A stretch of DNA of 64,000 nt from Robiginitomaculum sp. (GTDB taxonomy: Bacteria > Pseudomonadota > Alphaproteobacteria > Caulobacterales > Maricaulaceae), in contig JAJFFN010000007.1 in assembly GCA_021776635.1 (NCBI GenBank), positions 1-64,000 on the forward strand, in the 5' to 3' direction. This document shows positions 1-8,680 of this stretch, piece after piece. A program made the translations under genes and the position numbers. The notes beneath the pieces are model-generated. The model did no database searches, was not told where the DNA came from, and saw only the letters and a list, made by a program, of their open reading frames with translations. Positions within the stretch are counted from its first letter, which is position 1; every line of letters begins with the position of its first letter.

Positions 1-13
1 TAGGAGTATATGA

Positions 14-666
14 TACCCAAGGGGGCAGACCCTGAGACAGAAACAAACAGGGCGTTCATCGGAACGCATCATTAAAGACATCAAACGTAAAACACGTAGG
101 CAATATAGCGCCGAGGAGAAGATCCGCATCGTGCTGGACGGTTTACGCGGCGAGGATAGCATTGCAGAGCTGTGCCGCCGTGAAGGTATCTCGCAGGGTA
201 TTTACTACAAATGGTCGAAGGACTTTATGGAGGCCGGCAAGAAGCGCCTAGAGCGTTTCCGGTGTATTTTGGGTCAATTTGATGGGTCATATCCGGTCAC
301 CCGGGCAGGCGCACCTCGCAGGGCGATGCTTTTGTATCGGACAAGGGGTGCAACGCACCCGGTGGGCGGATATGACCCACCGAAGGCCGCTATTTCCCGT
401 ACGCTGGACGTCGTTGGACCCCGATTGTGTCCAGTAAAGGACACTGCACGTGCCCCGCCTAGCCAACGAACGGGAAATAGCGGTCAAATGAACCAAAATA
501 CACCGGAAACGCTCTAGCGGGTGACATTGTTCGCCAAGCCAACAGCAGCGAAGTCACACATCTACGCAAAGAAGCCAGTGAGCTTAAGGAAGTTGTAGCT
601 GAACAAACTCTTGAACTTCGTTTGCTTAAAAAAAGCATGATCGGGGATGGGGGCGAAGACGTATGA
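14..666 (+). pseudogene. IS3-family transposase OrfA, split by an inserted element
   Basis: A reading frame typical of IS3-family OrfA (helix-turn-helix protein of the OrfA/OrfB transposase) is open from about base 14, contains the motifs RRQYSAEEKIRIVLDGLRG and LCRREGISQGIYYKWSK, and stops at base 250 in the codon for Leu of KKRL. It resumes in the same frame at base 517 with AGDIVRQAN, continues through a Leu-rich coiled segment ending LELRLLKKSMIGDGGEDV, and stops at 664-666. Removing bases 251-514 plus one TA restores the frame exactly. No convincing ATG is seen upstream in this frame, so the true start is unclear or lies outside the window. The protein cannot be made whole, so it is called broken. 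Certain as to family, less so as to the exact IS. Confidence 0.85.
251..514. mobile_element. 264-bp MITE-like element with 22-bp terminal inverted repeats and TA duplication
   Basis: Bases 251-272 and 493-514 are perfect 22-bp inverted repeats (outer end gagcgtttccggtgtatttt). The element is flanked by TA at 249-250 and 515-516, the target duplication expected of IS630/Tc1-mariner-type transposition. It has no plausible transposase gene. Inside are two further inverted repeats: 283-295 with 367-379, and 387-400 with 470-483, so the strand could fold into a branched hairpin. It interrupts the IS3 orfA frame precisely. It looks more GC-rich than the genes to its right. Interpreted as a non-autonomous element moved by a transposase elsewhere in the genome. 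Confidence 0.85.
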
Positions 667-692
667 GGTATCCAGCATCAGAGAAGCTTGAG
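663..692 (+). pseudogene. IS3-family OrfB, first ten codons only
   Basis: An ATG at 663 overlaps the OrfA stop as ATGA, the usual arrangement for IS3 OrfB. The first ten residues, MRYPASEKLE, match the start of this OrfB group. After about base 692 the frame continues as RQAAKKAKMDKRK, which no longer resembles OrfB, and it soon ends. The catalytic DDE domain is absent, so the IS was truncated here. Bases 693-808 hold no other gene that I can recognise. Confidence 0.7.
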
Positions 693-808
693 AGACAGGC
701 CGCGAAAAAAGCTAAGATGGACAAAAGAAAATCAAGGCGGCGACCACTGAGCTGTCTAAGCTGGAGTAATCGCATATACAATATTCCAAACTATACAAGG
801 AGACCATT

Positions 809-1876
809 ATGACCAATCCATACCAACCACATCGCCGTAGGCTTCTTGCTGGACTTGCAATCGTCGGAATAACACCTTTAGGAACAAGTCTGATTGCAAG
901 TGCGCAGGAGAGTTTGCCCAAATGTGAGCGCAGTGAACTCTCAGGTAAACGCAGTGAATTTTCAGCATCTCTCAAGGATAAGGACGGGCGTAAAACGCCT
1001 TTTGCTCGGGTTGATGTTAAACCTTCAAAAATAAAGCAAAAAACCATCCGGTTCGCGCCTGGTATCACTGAAGCTGATTTAGTGTTATTTATACCCAGAT
1101 TGTTTCAAGATGCAGCACAGGCCAACAAGAAATATCGCTGGAGCAAGATGTCGACTAACCTACCAATCATGTATTATGATATAAATGGCCAGCCTATTAA
1201 AGTCATCAACCTACATATGACTTTGAGCGGCAAGACAGCCCTTAAGGCAAAATATAATTATGTTGCTACACAAAGCGGAATAGGCCAAAAAATAGGCGAA
1301 ATAAAAAAACAAGTCGCCATCAGCTTTAGTGACAAATACATAGAAGACCCTTGGCCAAAACTCTCAAATTGGCTTGAAGATATAAGTACAAATGGTAGTA
1401 TGAAAATACGTATATCGGAAGAGAAAAATGGTCCTGCCGGGTTGGCAATTACCTATAAAAAGAAAGACATCGTAAGAGCCATTAAACAGGCGGAAGCGTC
1501 GCTGATTGATCTGGAAACGCAATTTGTCGCAGGAAAGTGCCAATTAGTGCCCGCTAGTTCAGGATGCTTTATGACGACGGCTGCTTGTGATGTCATCGGG
1601 CTTGCTGATGATTGTTGGGAGCATAACACCCTACGTACGTATAGAGATTGCTGGCTGACAAAACAGGCAGGCGGCGCGGCGGCTATAGCACAATATTATA
1701 AGTCTTCGCCCAAAATAATTAACCGCATTGCGAAAAGCTCACATGCAGACCGAGCATGGCTCAAACTGTATTGGCAATATATTTTGCCATCCGCGATCTT
1801 GGTGAAACTCGGGTTCAATAAATCCGCACGTAAACATTATACGGCTATGATGCGCAAGATGGCAAATATAGCATGA
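809..1876 (+). CDS. Secreted protein with C-terminal CFI-box cysteine domain
   Basis: 355 residues. The N-terminus (HRRRLLAG followed by a hydrophobic stretch and ASAQ) looks like a signal peptide, possibly twin-arginine type. The middle (about 30-245) has no domain I recognise. The C-terminal third carries CFMTTAAC at about 251-258 followed by DDCWEHNTLRTYRDCW, the signature of the CFI-box-CTERM type of cysteine-rich domain found at the ends of varied exported proteins; its function is not known. The start is supported by an AAGGAG ribosome site 7 bp upstream. It lies just after the broken IS3 element. Expected to act in the periplasm or at the cell surface. No enzymatic role can be assigned. 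Confidence 0.75.
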   Translation: MTNPYQPHRRRLLAGLAIVGITPLGTSLIASAQESLPKCERSELSGKRSEFSASLKDKDGRKTPFARVDVKPSKIKQKTIRFAPGITEADLVLFIPRLFQDAAQANKKYRWSKMSTNLPIMYYDINGQPIKVINLHMTLSGKTALKAKYNYVATQSGIGQKIGEIKKQVAISFSDKYIEDPWPKLSNWLEDISTNGSMKIRISEEKNGPAGLAITYKKKDIVRAIKQAEASLIDLETQFVAGKCQLVPASSGCFMTTAACDVIGLADDCWEHNTLRTYRDCWLTKQAGGAAAIAQYYKSSPKIINRIAKSSHADRAWLKLYWQYILPSAILVKLGFNKSARKHYTAMMRKMANIA

Positions 1877-2045
1877 AACCAAAAACCAAATGCATCATCC
1901 TTGGCTTCGTCGTTGCCAAACAAGATAACGACGCGGCACTATACAAAATACACAATTGGCCATAGAGTGGTTGAATAAAGCCGACAAACACTACAGCAAT
2001 GGAGCTGGTGTTAAGATTAAAGAGCTCGGCATTATATCCGAATAA
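1873..2045 (+). pseudogene. Possible short frameshifted gene remnant
   Basis: An ATG at 1873 overlaps the preceding stop (ATGA) and opens 30 codons beginning MKPKTKCIILGFVVAKQDND before a stop. In another frame a protein-like segment (LAIEWLNKADKHYSNGAGV) runs to a stop at 2043-2045. A single shift near 1945 would join the two into one protein of about 55 residues. This may be a decayed partner of the upstream secreted protein, or chance. No family recognised. Confidence 0.3.
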
Positions 2046-2108
2046 GCGAAACCGTTTGAATTGCGTGAAGGAAATAAGTTAGGAAAACACAAAAGTCGGG
2101 GCGGCACT

Positions 2109-2660
2109 ATGGAATACAGGCAAAGAGTAAATGCTTTCAACCCGACCACCACTTGGGAAGTGGTGGATAGTGGGTTAACATGGTCTGACAACAAAGGCGG
2201 CAAAGGGCAAATTACTTGGGATTGTATTCAAAAAGTCCGCCTGCGAATGGAACCGAGCCGCGCAGAAACGCGCCGTGTTGCCCTACATATTTATACACCG
2301 CAAGATCACGCAATTACGAATATAGATTATCGAGGCCCTTTGAACTTTCAGGAACAGACTGATGAATTTCGAGAATTCGTCGTGGCATTTCATGAAGGTT
2401 TCGCAAGGGATACGCATACTGTTTTCCATAAAGGATCAACTAAGGCTGCTTATATTGGAAACCTGCTTATTACATTGTTCATTTTTGGATTTCTATTTTT
2501 TATTGCGCCTTTAATGTCACTAACAGGCATTCCTAGCAGCGGGTCAATCCTACGCATTGTTATCATCCTACTCTTAATACCCGTGCTTTTGAAAATGATG
2601 ATTAATAACAAACCAGCAACTTATTCACTAAATAAAATACCTATGGGTATGTTGAAATGA
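2109..2660 (+). CDS. Membrane protein of unknown function, first of a related pair
   Basis: 183 residues from the ATG at 2109, which has a GGGGCGG stretch upstream; an upstream TTG at 2061 in the same frame would add 16 residues but is a weaker start. The first 110 residues look like a soluble beta-rich domain resembling a PH-like fold (TTTWEVVDSGLTWSD, ITWDCIQKVRLRMEP). Two hydrophobic segments follow near residues 117-140 and 148-166. The last codons overlap the next gene as ATGA, so the two are cotranslated. No family function is known to me. The pair lies between the IS remnant and core metabolism genes. Confidence 0.65.
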   Translation: MEYRQRVNAFNPTTTWEVVDSGLTWSDNKGGKGQITWDCIQKVRLRMEPSRAETRRVALHIYTPQDHAITNIDYRGPLNFQEQTDEFREFVVAFHEGFARDTHTVFHKGSTKAAYIGNLLITLFIFGFLFFIAPLMSLTGIPSSGSILRIVIILLLIPVLLKMMINNKPATYSLNKIPMGMLK

Positions 2661-3256
2661 GCACCGGCACGCAAACATTTACATTTAAACCGGCTTTGCT
2701 AAAGGCTAAAAAATCTTATTTTGTAGGCAATGATACAATTGAATTGGCAAATAAAGATGGCATTGACACGATTATCAGATTGGAAGATATTACGAGATTG
2801 CGATATGCGGATAGTACGGTACGAGAATCCCAATTTCGCAGGTTGTATATTTGCATTGGTGAAACAGAAGTAATACGCATCGGCATAACGACGGGCGTAG
2901 ATGCGACGGCACAAAAAGATAAAGACCTGCACACATTTTACAAACTCCTACTCAAGATAACAAAAAATGTTAACCGTATCCAACCAAAGTTGTTTGTCAC
3001 TTTGGGCGAGACCTCTCGTGTAAATTGGGTGTATTTTTCCATAGGCGCACTTACCGTAGTCGGTGCCGGCGGTATATTTATTGGGGCTTATTTAAGCGGG
3101 GTTAGCGACCAAAAAATGATGAATACTTTGTTTCCCATAATCGGCATGGCTGGTTTTGGTGCATATATTTGTTTTATGGCTAGACCTTGGGTTAAACGTA
3201 CAGAATTTAATTTAACCAAATTTAGGACAGTCATCGAAAAACTATTAGAAGCATGA
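2657..3256 (+). CDS. Membrane protein of unknown function, second of a related pair
   Basis: 199 residues, starting in a 4-bp overlap (ATGA) with the previous gene. It has the same architecture: a soluble N-terminal part (NDTIELANKDGIDTIIRLED, then ITRLRYAD) and two membrane segments near 117-142 and 149-172, then a short cytosolic tail. The matching layout and similar length suggest the two are paralogues or subunits of one membrane complex. No catalytic motif is visible and no name can be given. Confidence 0.65.
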   Translation: MSTGTQTFTFKPALLKAKKSYFVGNDTIELANKDGIDTIIRLEDITRLRYADSTVRESQFRRLYICIGETEVIRIGITTGVDATAQKDKDLHTFYKLLLKITKNVNRIQPKLFVTLGETSRVNWVYFSIGALTVVGAGGIFIGAYLSGVSDQKMMNTLFPIIGMAGFGAYICFMARPWVKRTEFNLTKFRTVIEKLLEA

Positions 3257-3292
3257 ACTAGCTGAATAGTCCCATTGCTAGATGGTGGACTA

Positions 3293-4669
3293 TTAGCATT
3301 CAACAACGTTGACAGCTAATCCGCCTTGGCTGGTTTCCTTGTATTTCGTTGACATATCCAGACCAGTTTGGCGCATGGTTTCTATGACCTGGTCGAGGCT
3401 GACATGGGTTTTTCCTGTCGAGTACAACGCAAGTCTGGCAGAATTAACTGCTTTTACAGCACCCAAGGCATTGCGTTCAATACACGGAATTTGAACGAGA
3501 CCACCAACAGGATCGCAGGTCAGACCAAGATTGTGTTCCATGCCAATTTCAGCGGCTATGGTTACTTGCAATGGCGTAGCTCCCCACACCGCTGCTAGGC
3601 CGCCTGCTGCCATTGAACACGCCACCCCGACCTCACCTTGACAGCCCATTTCGGCCCCGGATATAGAAGCGCGTTGCTTGTACAGCAATCCAATCGCACC
3701 CGCCGTTAGTAAAAACTTACGCCTATTTTGTAAGTTGATACGTCCGTCCGTGCAGTAATAACGTATTACGGCCGGGATAATTCCTGCAGCTCCATTTGTA
3801 GGCGCTGTGACAACCTGCCCGCCTGATGCATTTTCCTCGTTCACGGCCATGGCATACACATTTAGCCAATCAAACAACTCCTCGCGTTCATTTGACAATT
3901 GCGTTTCGTGCAGTTTTTGCCAAATCACAGGAGCCCGGCGCTTTACTTTAAGTCCGCCAGGTAAAATACCTTCACGGCTTAGACCACGGTCAATACAAGC
4001 CATCATGACTTCGGTAATACGGTCTAACATGGCATTTGTTTGTGCGCGCGGCCTTACAATATCTTCATTGGCATAAACAATATCGTGTAGTGCTAGCTTT
4101 GATGATGCGCAAAATTCTAATAGTTGAGAGGCAGACTTGAAATCATATGGTACACCAGTTTGCCCTTTGACCCGATCATTGACAATCGGTGATTCCAATT
4201 GCTTACGTGAAGCAATAAAGCCGCCGCCAGTAGAGTAATAGGTTTGTGATCGCAAAATGTTGTTTTGCTCATCAAAAGCAACTATTTTCATGCCATTAGG
4301 ATGCAAATCTGGTATAGTATCAAAATCAAAAACAATACTAACTTCTGGATCAAAACTGATCCTATGAGCCCCCCCTACATCTAGGCACTTTTCAGCATAT
4401 ACTTTGGCTATTTGATTATCGGCGTCCATACTGTCGAGTGTTTCCGGCTCTAAGCCTAACAAACCCAATATGACTGCTTTTGGCGTGGCATGTCCTGCCC
4501 CCGTTAGGGCGAGCGACCCTTGTAATTCAACACAAATTTTGTGTGTATTTTCTAGTAGTTCGTGCTTAATTAAGCCATTTACAAAGCGTTTGGCAATTCG
4601 AATTGGGCCGACTGTATGCGAACTAGACGGCCCGATACCAATGCGAAATATATCTAATACTGACAGCAT
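3293..4669 (-). CDS. sdaA: L-serine ammonia-lyase, single-chain iron-sulfur type
   Basis: 458 residues, the usual length of the one-piece bacterial L-serine dehydratase that deaminates serine to pyruvate with a 4Fe-4S cluster in the cytosol. It begins MLSVLDIFRIGIGPSSSHTV, the conserved SDH beta-domain start. The alpha domain is seen in CQGEVGVACSMAAGGLAA and GLTCDPVGGLVQIPCIERNA, which hold the conserved cysteines. The start lies 3 bp after the stop of the AceE/MdeB-like gene, so the two form an operon. In this island it would take serine made from glycine and methylene-THF to pyruvate, an inference from neighbours. Identification is firm. Confidence 0.95.
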   Translation of the reverse strand: MLSVLDIFRIGIGPSSSHTVGPIRIAKRFVNGLIKHELLENTHKICVELQGSLALTGAGHATPKAVILGLLGLEPETLDSMDADNQIAKVYAEKCLDVGGAHRISFDPEVSIVFDFDTIPDLHPNGMKIVAFDEQNNILRSQTYYSTGGGFIASRKQLESPIVNDRVKGQTGVPYDFKSASQLLEFCASSKLALHDIVYANEDIVRPRAQTNAMLDRITEVMMACIDRGLSREGILPGGLKVKRRAPVIWQKLHETQLSNEREELFDWLNVYAMAVNEENASGGQVVTAPTNGAAGIIPAVIRYYCTDGRINLQNRRKFLLTAGAIGLLYKQRASISGAEMGCQGEVGVACSMAAGGLAAVWGATPLQVTIAAEIGMEHNLGLTCDPVGGLVQIPCIERNALGAVKAVNSARLALYSTGKTHVSLDQVIETMRQTGLDMSTKYKETSQGGLAVNVVEC

Positions 4670-4672
4670 GAT

Positions 4673-6955
4673 TTAGCCCTTTCGACACGCATCAATTATC
4701 GCCTGTTTATCAATACCATATTTTGCATACAAGCCTTGAACGCACCCGGTTTGGCCAAATGTGTTCACACCTAATGGTCGGACACAATGGCCATGCACAC
4801 TCCCCAGCCAGGCAAGACTAGCCGGATGCCCGTCGAGTACAGTAACGAGTTTTGCAGTCTTTGGGATTTCGCCGAGTAATTTGAACACGTGTGCAGTAAT
4901 CCCACAGTCCTGCCAATCGTTATAAAGTCGGTCAGGAGATGTAATTGCTAGTAAAGCCGTGTGCGTAAGCTCTGCATGAGCTTCAGCAGCTTCTTGCGCC
5001 ATGACGCCTGAATAAATAATGACGTTTTTCGTATCTTTTGCAGGTGTTTTTACCCAATAACCACCGCTTAAGATATTGTTTGTCGTTGCTACACCTAATT
5101 CTCGCTTTGGTTGATTAAGTGGACGTGTGGATAGTCGTAAATAAACAGATCCTCCAGATTTCTCGTTCTGCATATACTCAAAACCAAAACGCATAATAAC
5201 AGCCAATTCATCTGCGTAAGCAGGTTCATAAAAAATTAACCCAGGCTGACCCATGCCAATAAGTGGCGTGTTAACTGATTGGTGCGCACCACCTTCCGGA
5301 GCCAAGGAAATTCCTGAAGGCGTTGAAACCAACATAAAACGTGCGTCTTGGTAGCAAGCATAATTCAGTGCATCCAGACCTCTTGCAATGAACGGATCAT
5401 ATAGCGTACCAATTGGAAATAAACGTTCCCCAAATATACGGTGCGACAAACCAAGTGCAGCTAAGTTCAAAAATAAATTATTCTCCGCAATCCCAAGTTC
5501 AATATGTTGCCCTGCAGGGCTCTTGATCCATTTTTGTGCTGATGGAATTTTGCGATCTTTGAAGGCATCGTCAATTATACTGCGGTGAAAAAGCCCGCGT
5601 TGGTTAACCCAACCACCAAGATTAGTTGAGACCGTCACATCTGGCGAAGTCGTCACAATTCGATTGGAAAGTTCACTTTCCTCTTTTGCCAAATCATTCA
5701 GGATACGGCCAAAGCTAACTTGAGTACTGGCGCGCTTCGCTCTATCCAAAGTCAATTTCTTGGGAACTTTTATGGGCTTAGCCTTATGGACATGTATGCG
5801 TAGTTTTTGATTGAACGGAGCGTTTTGGACGGCATTTTGGAACATAGTATCATCGTCCCCCATTAGGGCACGTTTGTCCCATTCCGTGCCGTCTTCAACC
5901 CTCAGATCATTCTTATACGCTGCCATCTGTTTTGCAGTCATCAGACCTGAATGATTGTCTTTGTGACCTGCAAGCGGCAACCCGTGGCCTTTCACAGTAT
6001 ACATTAAAAACATGGTCGGCGTGTCGTCTTTGGCTTGCGTAAACGCGTCTAAAACTGCCTCCATGCTATGTCCGCCAAGATCGGTCATCAATTTGTGCAG
6101 AGAATTATCGTCATATTCTTCAAGTAACGCTAGTAAAGAGTTATCGTTCGGAATATCAGCCAATATCTGTTTACGCCACTGCGCACCGCCTTGATATGTA
6201 AGTGCGCTATAAATATCATTCGGGCATGTATTCAGCCATTTTTTTAACGCTTTACCACCTGGCTTTTTAAATGCTTCGTATTGAGATTTTCCGTATTTAA
6301 GCGTGATAACATTCCAGCCTACTGCTCGGAAAAATCGTCCAATTATACGAAACAGTTTCTCATTCACGGTACTATCAAGACTCTGGCGATTATAATCAAT
6401 CACCCACCATAAATTTCGAACATCATGTTTCCATGTGTCAATGAGGGCTTCATAAATATTGCCTTCATCCATTTCGGCATCACCGACAAGTGCGACCATA
6501 CGCCCAGGTTTTTCTCCCTTTGGCAGTATATTTTTCATCCGAAGATAACTCTGTGTCAAGGCTGCAAAATTAGTCACCGCAGCACCAAGTCCGACTGATC
6601 CTGTTGAAAAATCTACAAATGCGCCATCTTTCGTGCGCGAGGGATAGGACTGCGCACCACCAAGTCCACGAAAATTCTGAAGCTTGTCCAATGTCTGATT
6701 ACCAAACAGATATTCAATGGCGTGCAATACAGGCCCAGCATGCGGTTTAACTGCAACTCTGTCATTTGGACCAAGCACATGAAAATACAATGCCGTCATT
6801 ATTGTGGTTATTGAAGCACAGCTAGCTTGATGTCCCCCAACCTTAACCCCGTCAGTATTGAGACGAATATGATTTGCGTTATGTATTGTCCATGTTGACA
6901 ACCATTTTAATTTTCGCTCAATGGCTTCAAGAGTTTTGATGTCAGGTTTCGTCAT
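4673..6955 (-). CDS. AceE/MdeB-like homodimeric 2-oxo acid dehydrogenase E1 (transketolase superfamily)
   Basis: 760 residues. Thiamine-diphosphate enzyme with the transketolase fold: the cofactor motif appears as GDAEMDEGN followed about 25 residues on by VIDYNRQSLD, and the pyrimidine-domain glutamate region as GQHIELGIAENNLF. It is like the E1 of pyruvate dehydrogenase (AceE) but over 100 residues shorter, closer to the MdeB-type 2-oxobutyrate dehydrogenase E1 and to proteins often labelled transketolase in alphaproteobacteria. It is cotranscribed with sdaA, whose product pyruvate is the natural candidate substrate. No E2 or E3 gene is nearby, so it must borrow these or work alone. Substrate uncertain: pyruvate or 2-oxobutyrate. 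Confidence 0.75.
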   Translation of the reverse strand: MTKPDIKTLEAIERKLKWLSTWTIHNANHIRLNTDGVKVGGHQASCASITTIMTALYFHVLGPNDRVAVKPHAGPVLHAIEYLFGNQTLDKLQNFRGLGGAQSYPSRTKDGAFVDFSTGSVGLGAAVTNFAALTQSYLRMKNILPKGEKPGRMVALVGDAEMDEGNIYEALIDTWKHDVRNLWWVIDYNRQSLDSTVNEKLFRIIGRFFRAVGWNVITLKYGKSQYEAFKKPGGKALKKWLNTCPNDIYSALTYQGGAQWRKQILADIPNDNSLLALLEEYDDNSLHKLMTDLGGHSMEAVLDAFTQAKDDTPTMFLMYTVKGHGLPLAGHKDNHSGLMTAKQMAAYKNDLRVEDGTEWDKRALMGDDDTMFQNAVQNAPFNQKLRIHVHKAKPIKVPKKLTLDRAKRASTQVSFGRILNDLAKEESELSNRIVTTSPDVTVSTNLGGWVNQRGLFHRSIIDDAFKDRKIPSAQKWIKSPAGQHIELGIAENNLFLNLAALGLSHRIFGERLFPIGTLYDPFIARGLDALNYACYQDARFMLVSTPSGISLAPEGGAHQSVNTPLIGMGQPGLIFYEPAYADELAVIMRFGFEYMQNEKSGGSVYLRLSTRPLNQPKRELGVATTNNILSGGYWVKTPAKDTKNVIIYSGVMAQEAAEAHAELTHTALLAITSPDRLYNDWQDCGITAHVFKLLGEIPKTAKLVTVLDGHPASLAWLGSVHGHCVRPLGVNTFGQTGCVQGLYAKYGIDKQAIIDACRKG

Positions 6956-7126
6956 TATTATATCTCACATCTGTTCTAGGGTCTGTTAAAATAAGGCGCC
7001 TAATCGTCCCCGATTTTTAACGCATTACATTAAATATACAGGGCGTAAATATCCAGAACGTATCAAAATGCATGAACGCGCTACACATTTATTACCCAGA
7101 ACGGCCTTTATAAGACAGAGCTTACT

Positions 7127-8662
7127 TTAGCTGATATTACTGTCTGGGAAGCTGGCTTTTTTATCGTCCATATATTTTATCAAGCGCGCATCAATATCTG
7201 GGTCAAGCTCTGGCAGAGTATAATTTGCCAGCATGTCTTTGTAGATTTTTTCGGCCCTTTGCTCAGCATCGAGAGAGCCATCTTCCACCCATTGTTCATA
7301 GCTGTTATTATCAGCAATATTGGAGGTGAAAAACGCGGTCTTGAAGTTTTTTTGCGTATGGGAGCAACCGAGAAAATGTTGACCTGGACCGACTTCGGCC
7401 AGCGCGTCCAAAGCTTGCCCGTTATCGCTCATGTCAACGCCCTTTGCATATACAGCCATCATGCCGGCTTGATCACAATCCATAACGAATTTTTCATAGC
7501 CCATCGCCAACCCGCCTTCGAGCCAGCCTGCTGTATGGAGCATAAAATTCACGCCCGCAAGTAGGCCATTTTGTAAGGTGTTTGCCGCTTCATATGCGGC
7601 TTGTGCATCTGGGAGTTTCGAGGCGTTAAATCCACCAGCGCTTCTGAACGGAACACCAAGACGGCGCGCCAATGCTGCACCCATATTGATGATGAGAGAG
7701 GCTTCGGGCGTGCCAAATGTAGGCGCACCCGACTGCATAGACATAGAGCTAACGAAATTACCGTAAATAACAGGAGCGCCGGGTCTTATCAATTGCGCAA
7801 GGGCCATGCCGACCATACCTTCGGCCAGGCTTTGCGCGGCAACGGCAGCGGCGGTCACGGGCGACATCGCGCCCGCAACCACGAACGGGCTGACCATAAC
7901 GGCTTGATTATGGCGGGCGTAATTTTTAAGAGCACCGAGCATAACACTATCAAATGTCATAGGTGAATTGGCATTGATCAAATTGACCAAAACGCAGTTT
8001 TCTTCAACGAAATCATCACCAAATACGATCTTGACCATATCAACGCTATCAAGGGCACGCTCTGGCTGTGTCACTGAGCCCATAAAAGCTTTGTCGGAAT
8101 ATTTGATATGTGAATAGACCATATCATAATGTCTCTTATTAACGGGCAAATCCATTGGTTCGCACAGCGTGCCGCCCGAATGATGCATGTGGGGTGACAT
8201 ATAAGCGAGTTTGGCAAAATTGCGGAAATCTTCAATTTTTGCATAACGGCGTCCGCCTTCTCGTGAATAGACAAAGGGCGGGCCATAAGCAGGGACGAGC
8301 ACCGTATTGTCACCGCCAATAACCACATTGTTTTCCGGGTTACGGGCATATTGTGTAAACATTTTTGGGGCAGTTTTTTGGATTATTTCTCGGAGCATCC
8401 CGCGCGGAAACTGCACGCGCTCTCCATTTGCTTTCGCGCCTGCGGCCACAAAAATATCAATAGTCTCTTGATCTTCTTTAATGTCTATGCCGATGTCTTG
8501 CAAAATTGTATCTGCATTATGCTCTAATTGCGCAAGGTCTGTATCGCCAAGAACCGAATAGGCTGGAATTTTACGTTTGATATAAGGTTCGCGTTTTGGC
8601 GTTGCCGCTGCGGCTGCTGCTTTGCGGCCTGCGCGGCCACCTCCTCGTGTACGTCTTGCCAT
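7127..8662 (-). CDS. MttB-family amine:corrinoid methyltransferase, non-pyrrolysine (glycine betaine type)
   Basis: 511 residues from the ATG at 8662, preferred over the in-frame GTG at 8680 because GAGGAG lies 7 bp before it. The body is the trimethylamine methyltransferase (MttB) TIM-barrel family (VPAYGPPFVYSREGGRRYA, MHHSGGTLCEPMDLP, IYGNFVSSMSMQSGAPTFG). The frame is continuous, with no amber codon for pyrrolysine, as in the MtgB group that demethylates glycine betaine. The N-terminus is an Arg/Gly/Ala-rich tail (MARRTRGGGRAGRK). It would transfer one methyl from a quaternary amine to the corrinoid protein encoded upstream in the same operon. The glycine betaine substrate is inferred from family and from the dimethylglycine and sarcosine oxidases nearby; carnitine or proline betaine remain possible. 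Confidence 0.85.
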   Translation of the reverse strand: MARRTRGGGRAGRKAAAAAATPKREPYIKRKIPAYSVLGDTDLAQLEHNADTILQDIGIDIKEDQETIDIFVAAGAKANGERVQFPRGMLREIIQKTAPKMFTQYARNPENNVVIGGDNTVLVPAYGPPFVYSREGGRRYAKIEDFRNFAKLAYMSPHMHHSGGTLCEPMDLPVNKRHYDMVYSHIKYSDKAFMGSVTQPERALDSVDMVKIVFGDDFVEENCVLVNLINANSPMTFDSVMLGALKNYARHNQAVMVSPFVVAGAMSPVTAAAVAAQSLAEGMVGMALAQLIRPGAPVIYGNFVSSMSMQSGAPTFGTPEASLIINMGAALARRLGVPFRSAGGFNASKLPDAQAAYEAANTLQNGLLAGVNFMLHTAGWLEGGLAMGYEKFVMDCDQAGMMAVYAKGVDMSDNGQALDALAEVGPGQHFLGCSHTQKNFKTAFFTSNIADNNSYEQWVEDGSLDAEQRAEKIYKDMLANYTLPELDPDIDARLIKYMDDKKASFPDSNIS

Positions 8663-8680
8663 TGATTTTCTCCTCTTCAC

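Noticed and set aside
712-1068. Reverse-strand reading frame of 118 codons
   Set aside because: It lies opposite the secreted CFI-box gene, which has a signal peptide and a good ribosome site; no family features on the reverse strand.
6956-7126. Possible glycine or cobalamin riboswitch before the sdaA-linked E1 gene
   Set aside because: No conserved riboswitch core or B12 box could be recognised in this short region or in the other leader regions.
7127-8680. Possible pyrrolysine (amber) MttB gene
   Set aside because: The MttB-like frame has no internal TAG, so it belongs to the non-pyrrolysine branch.
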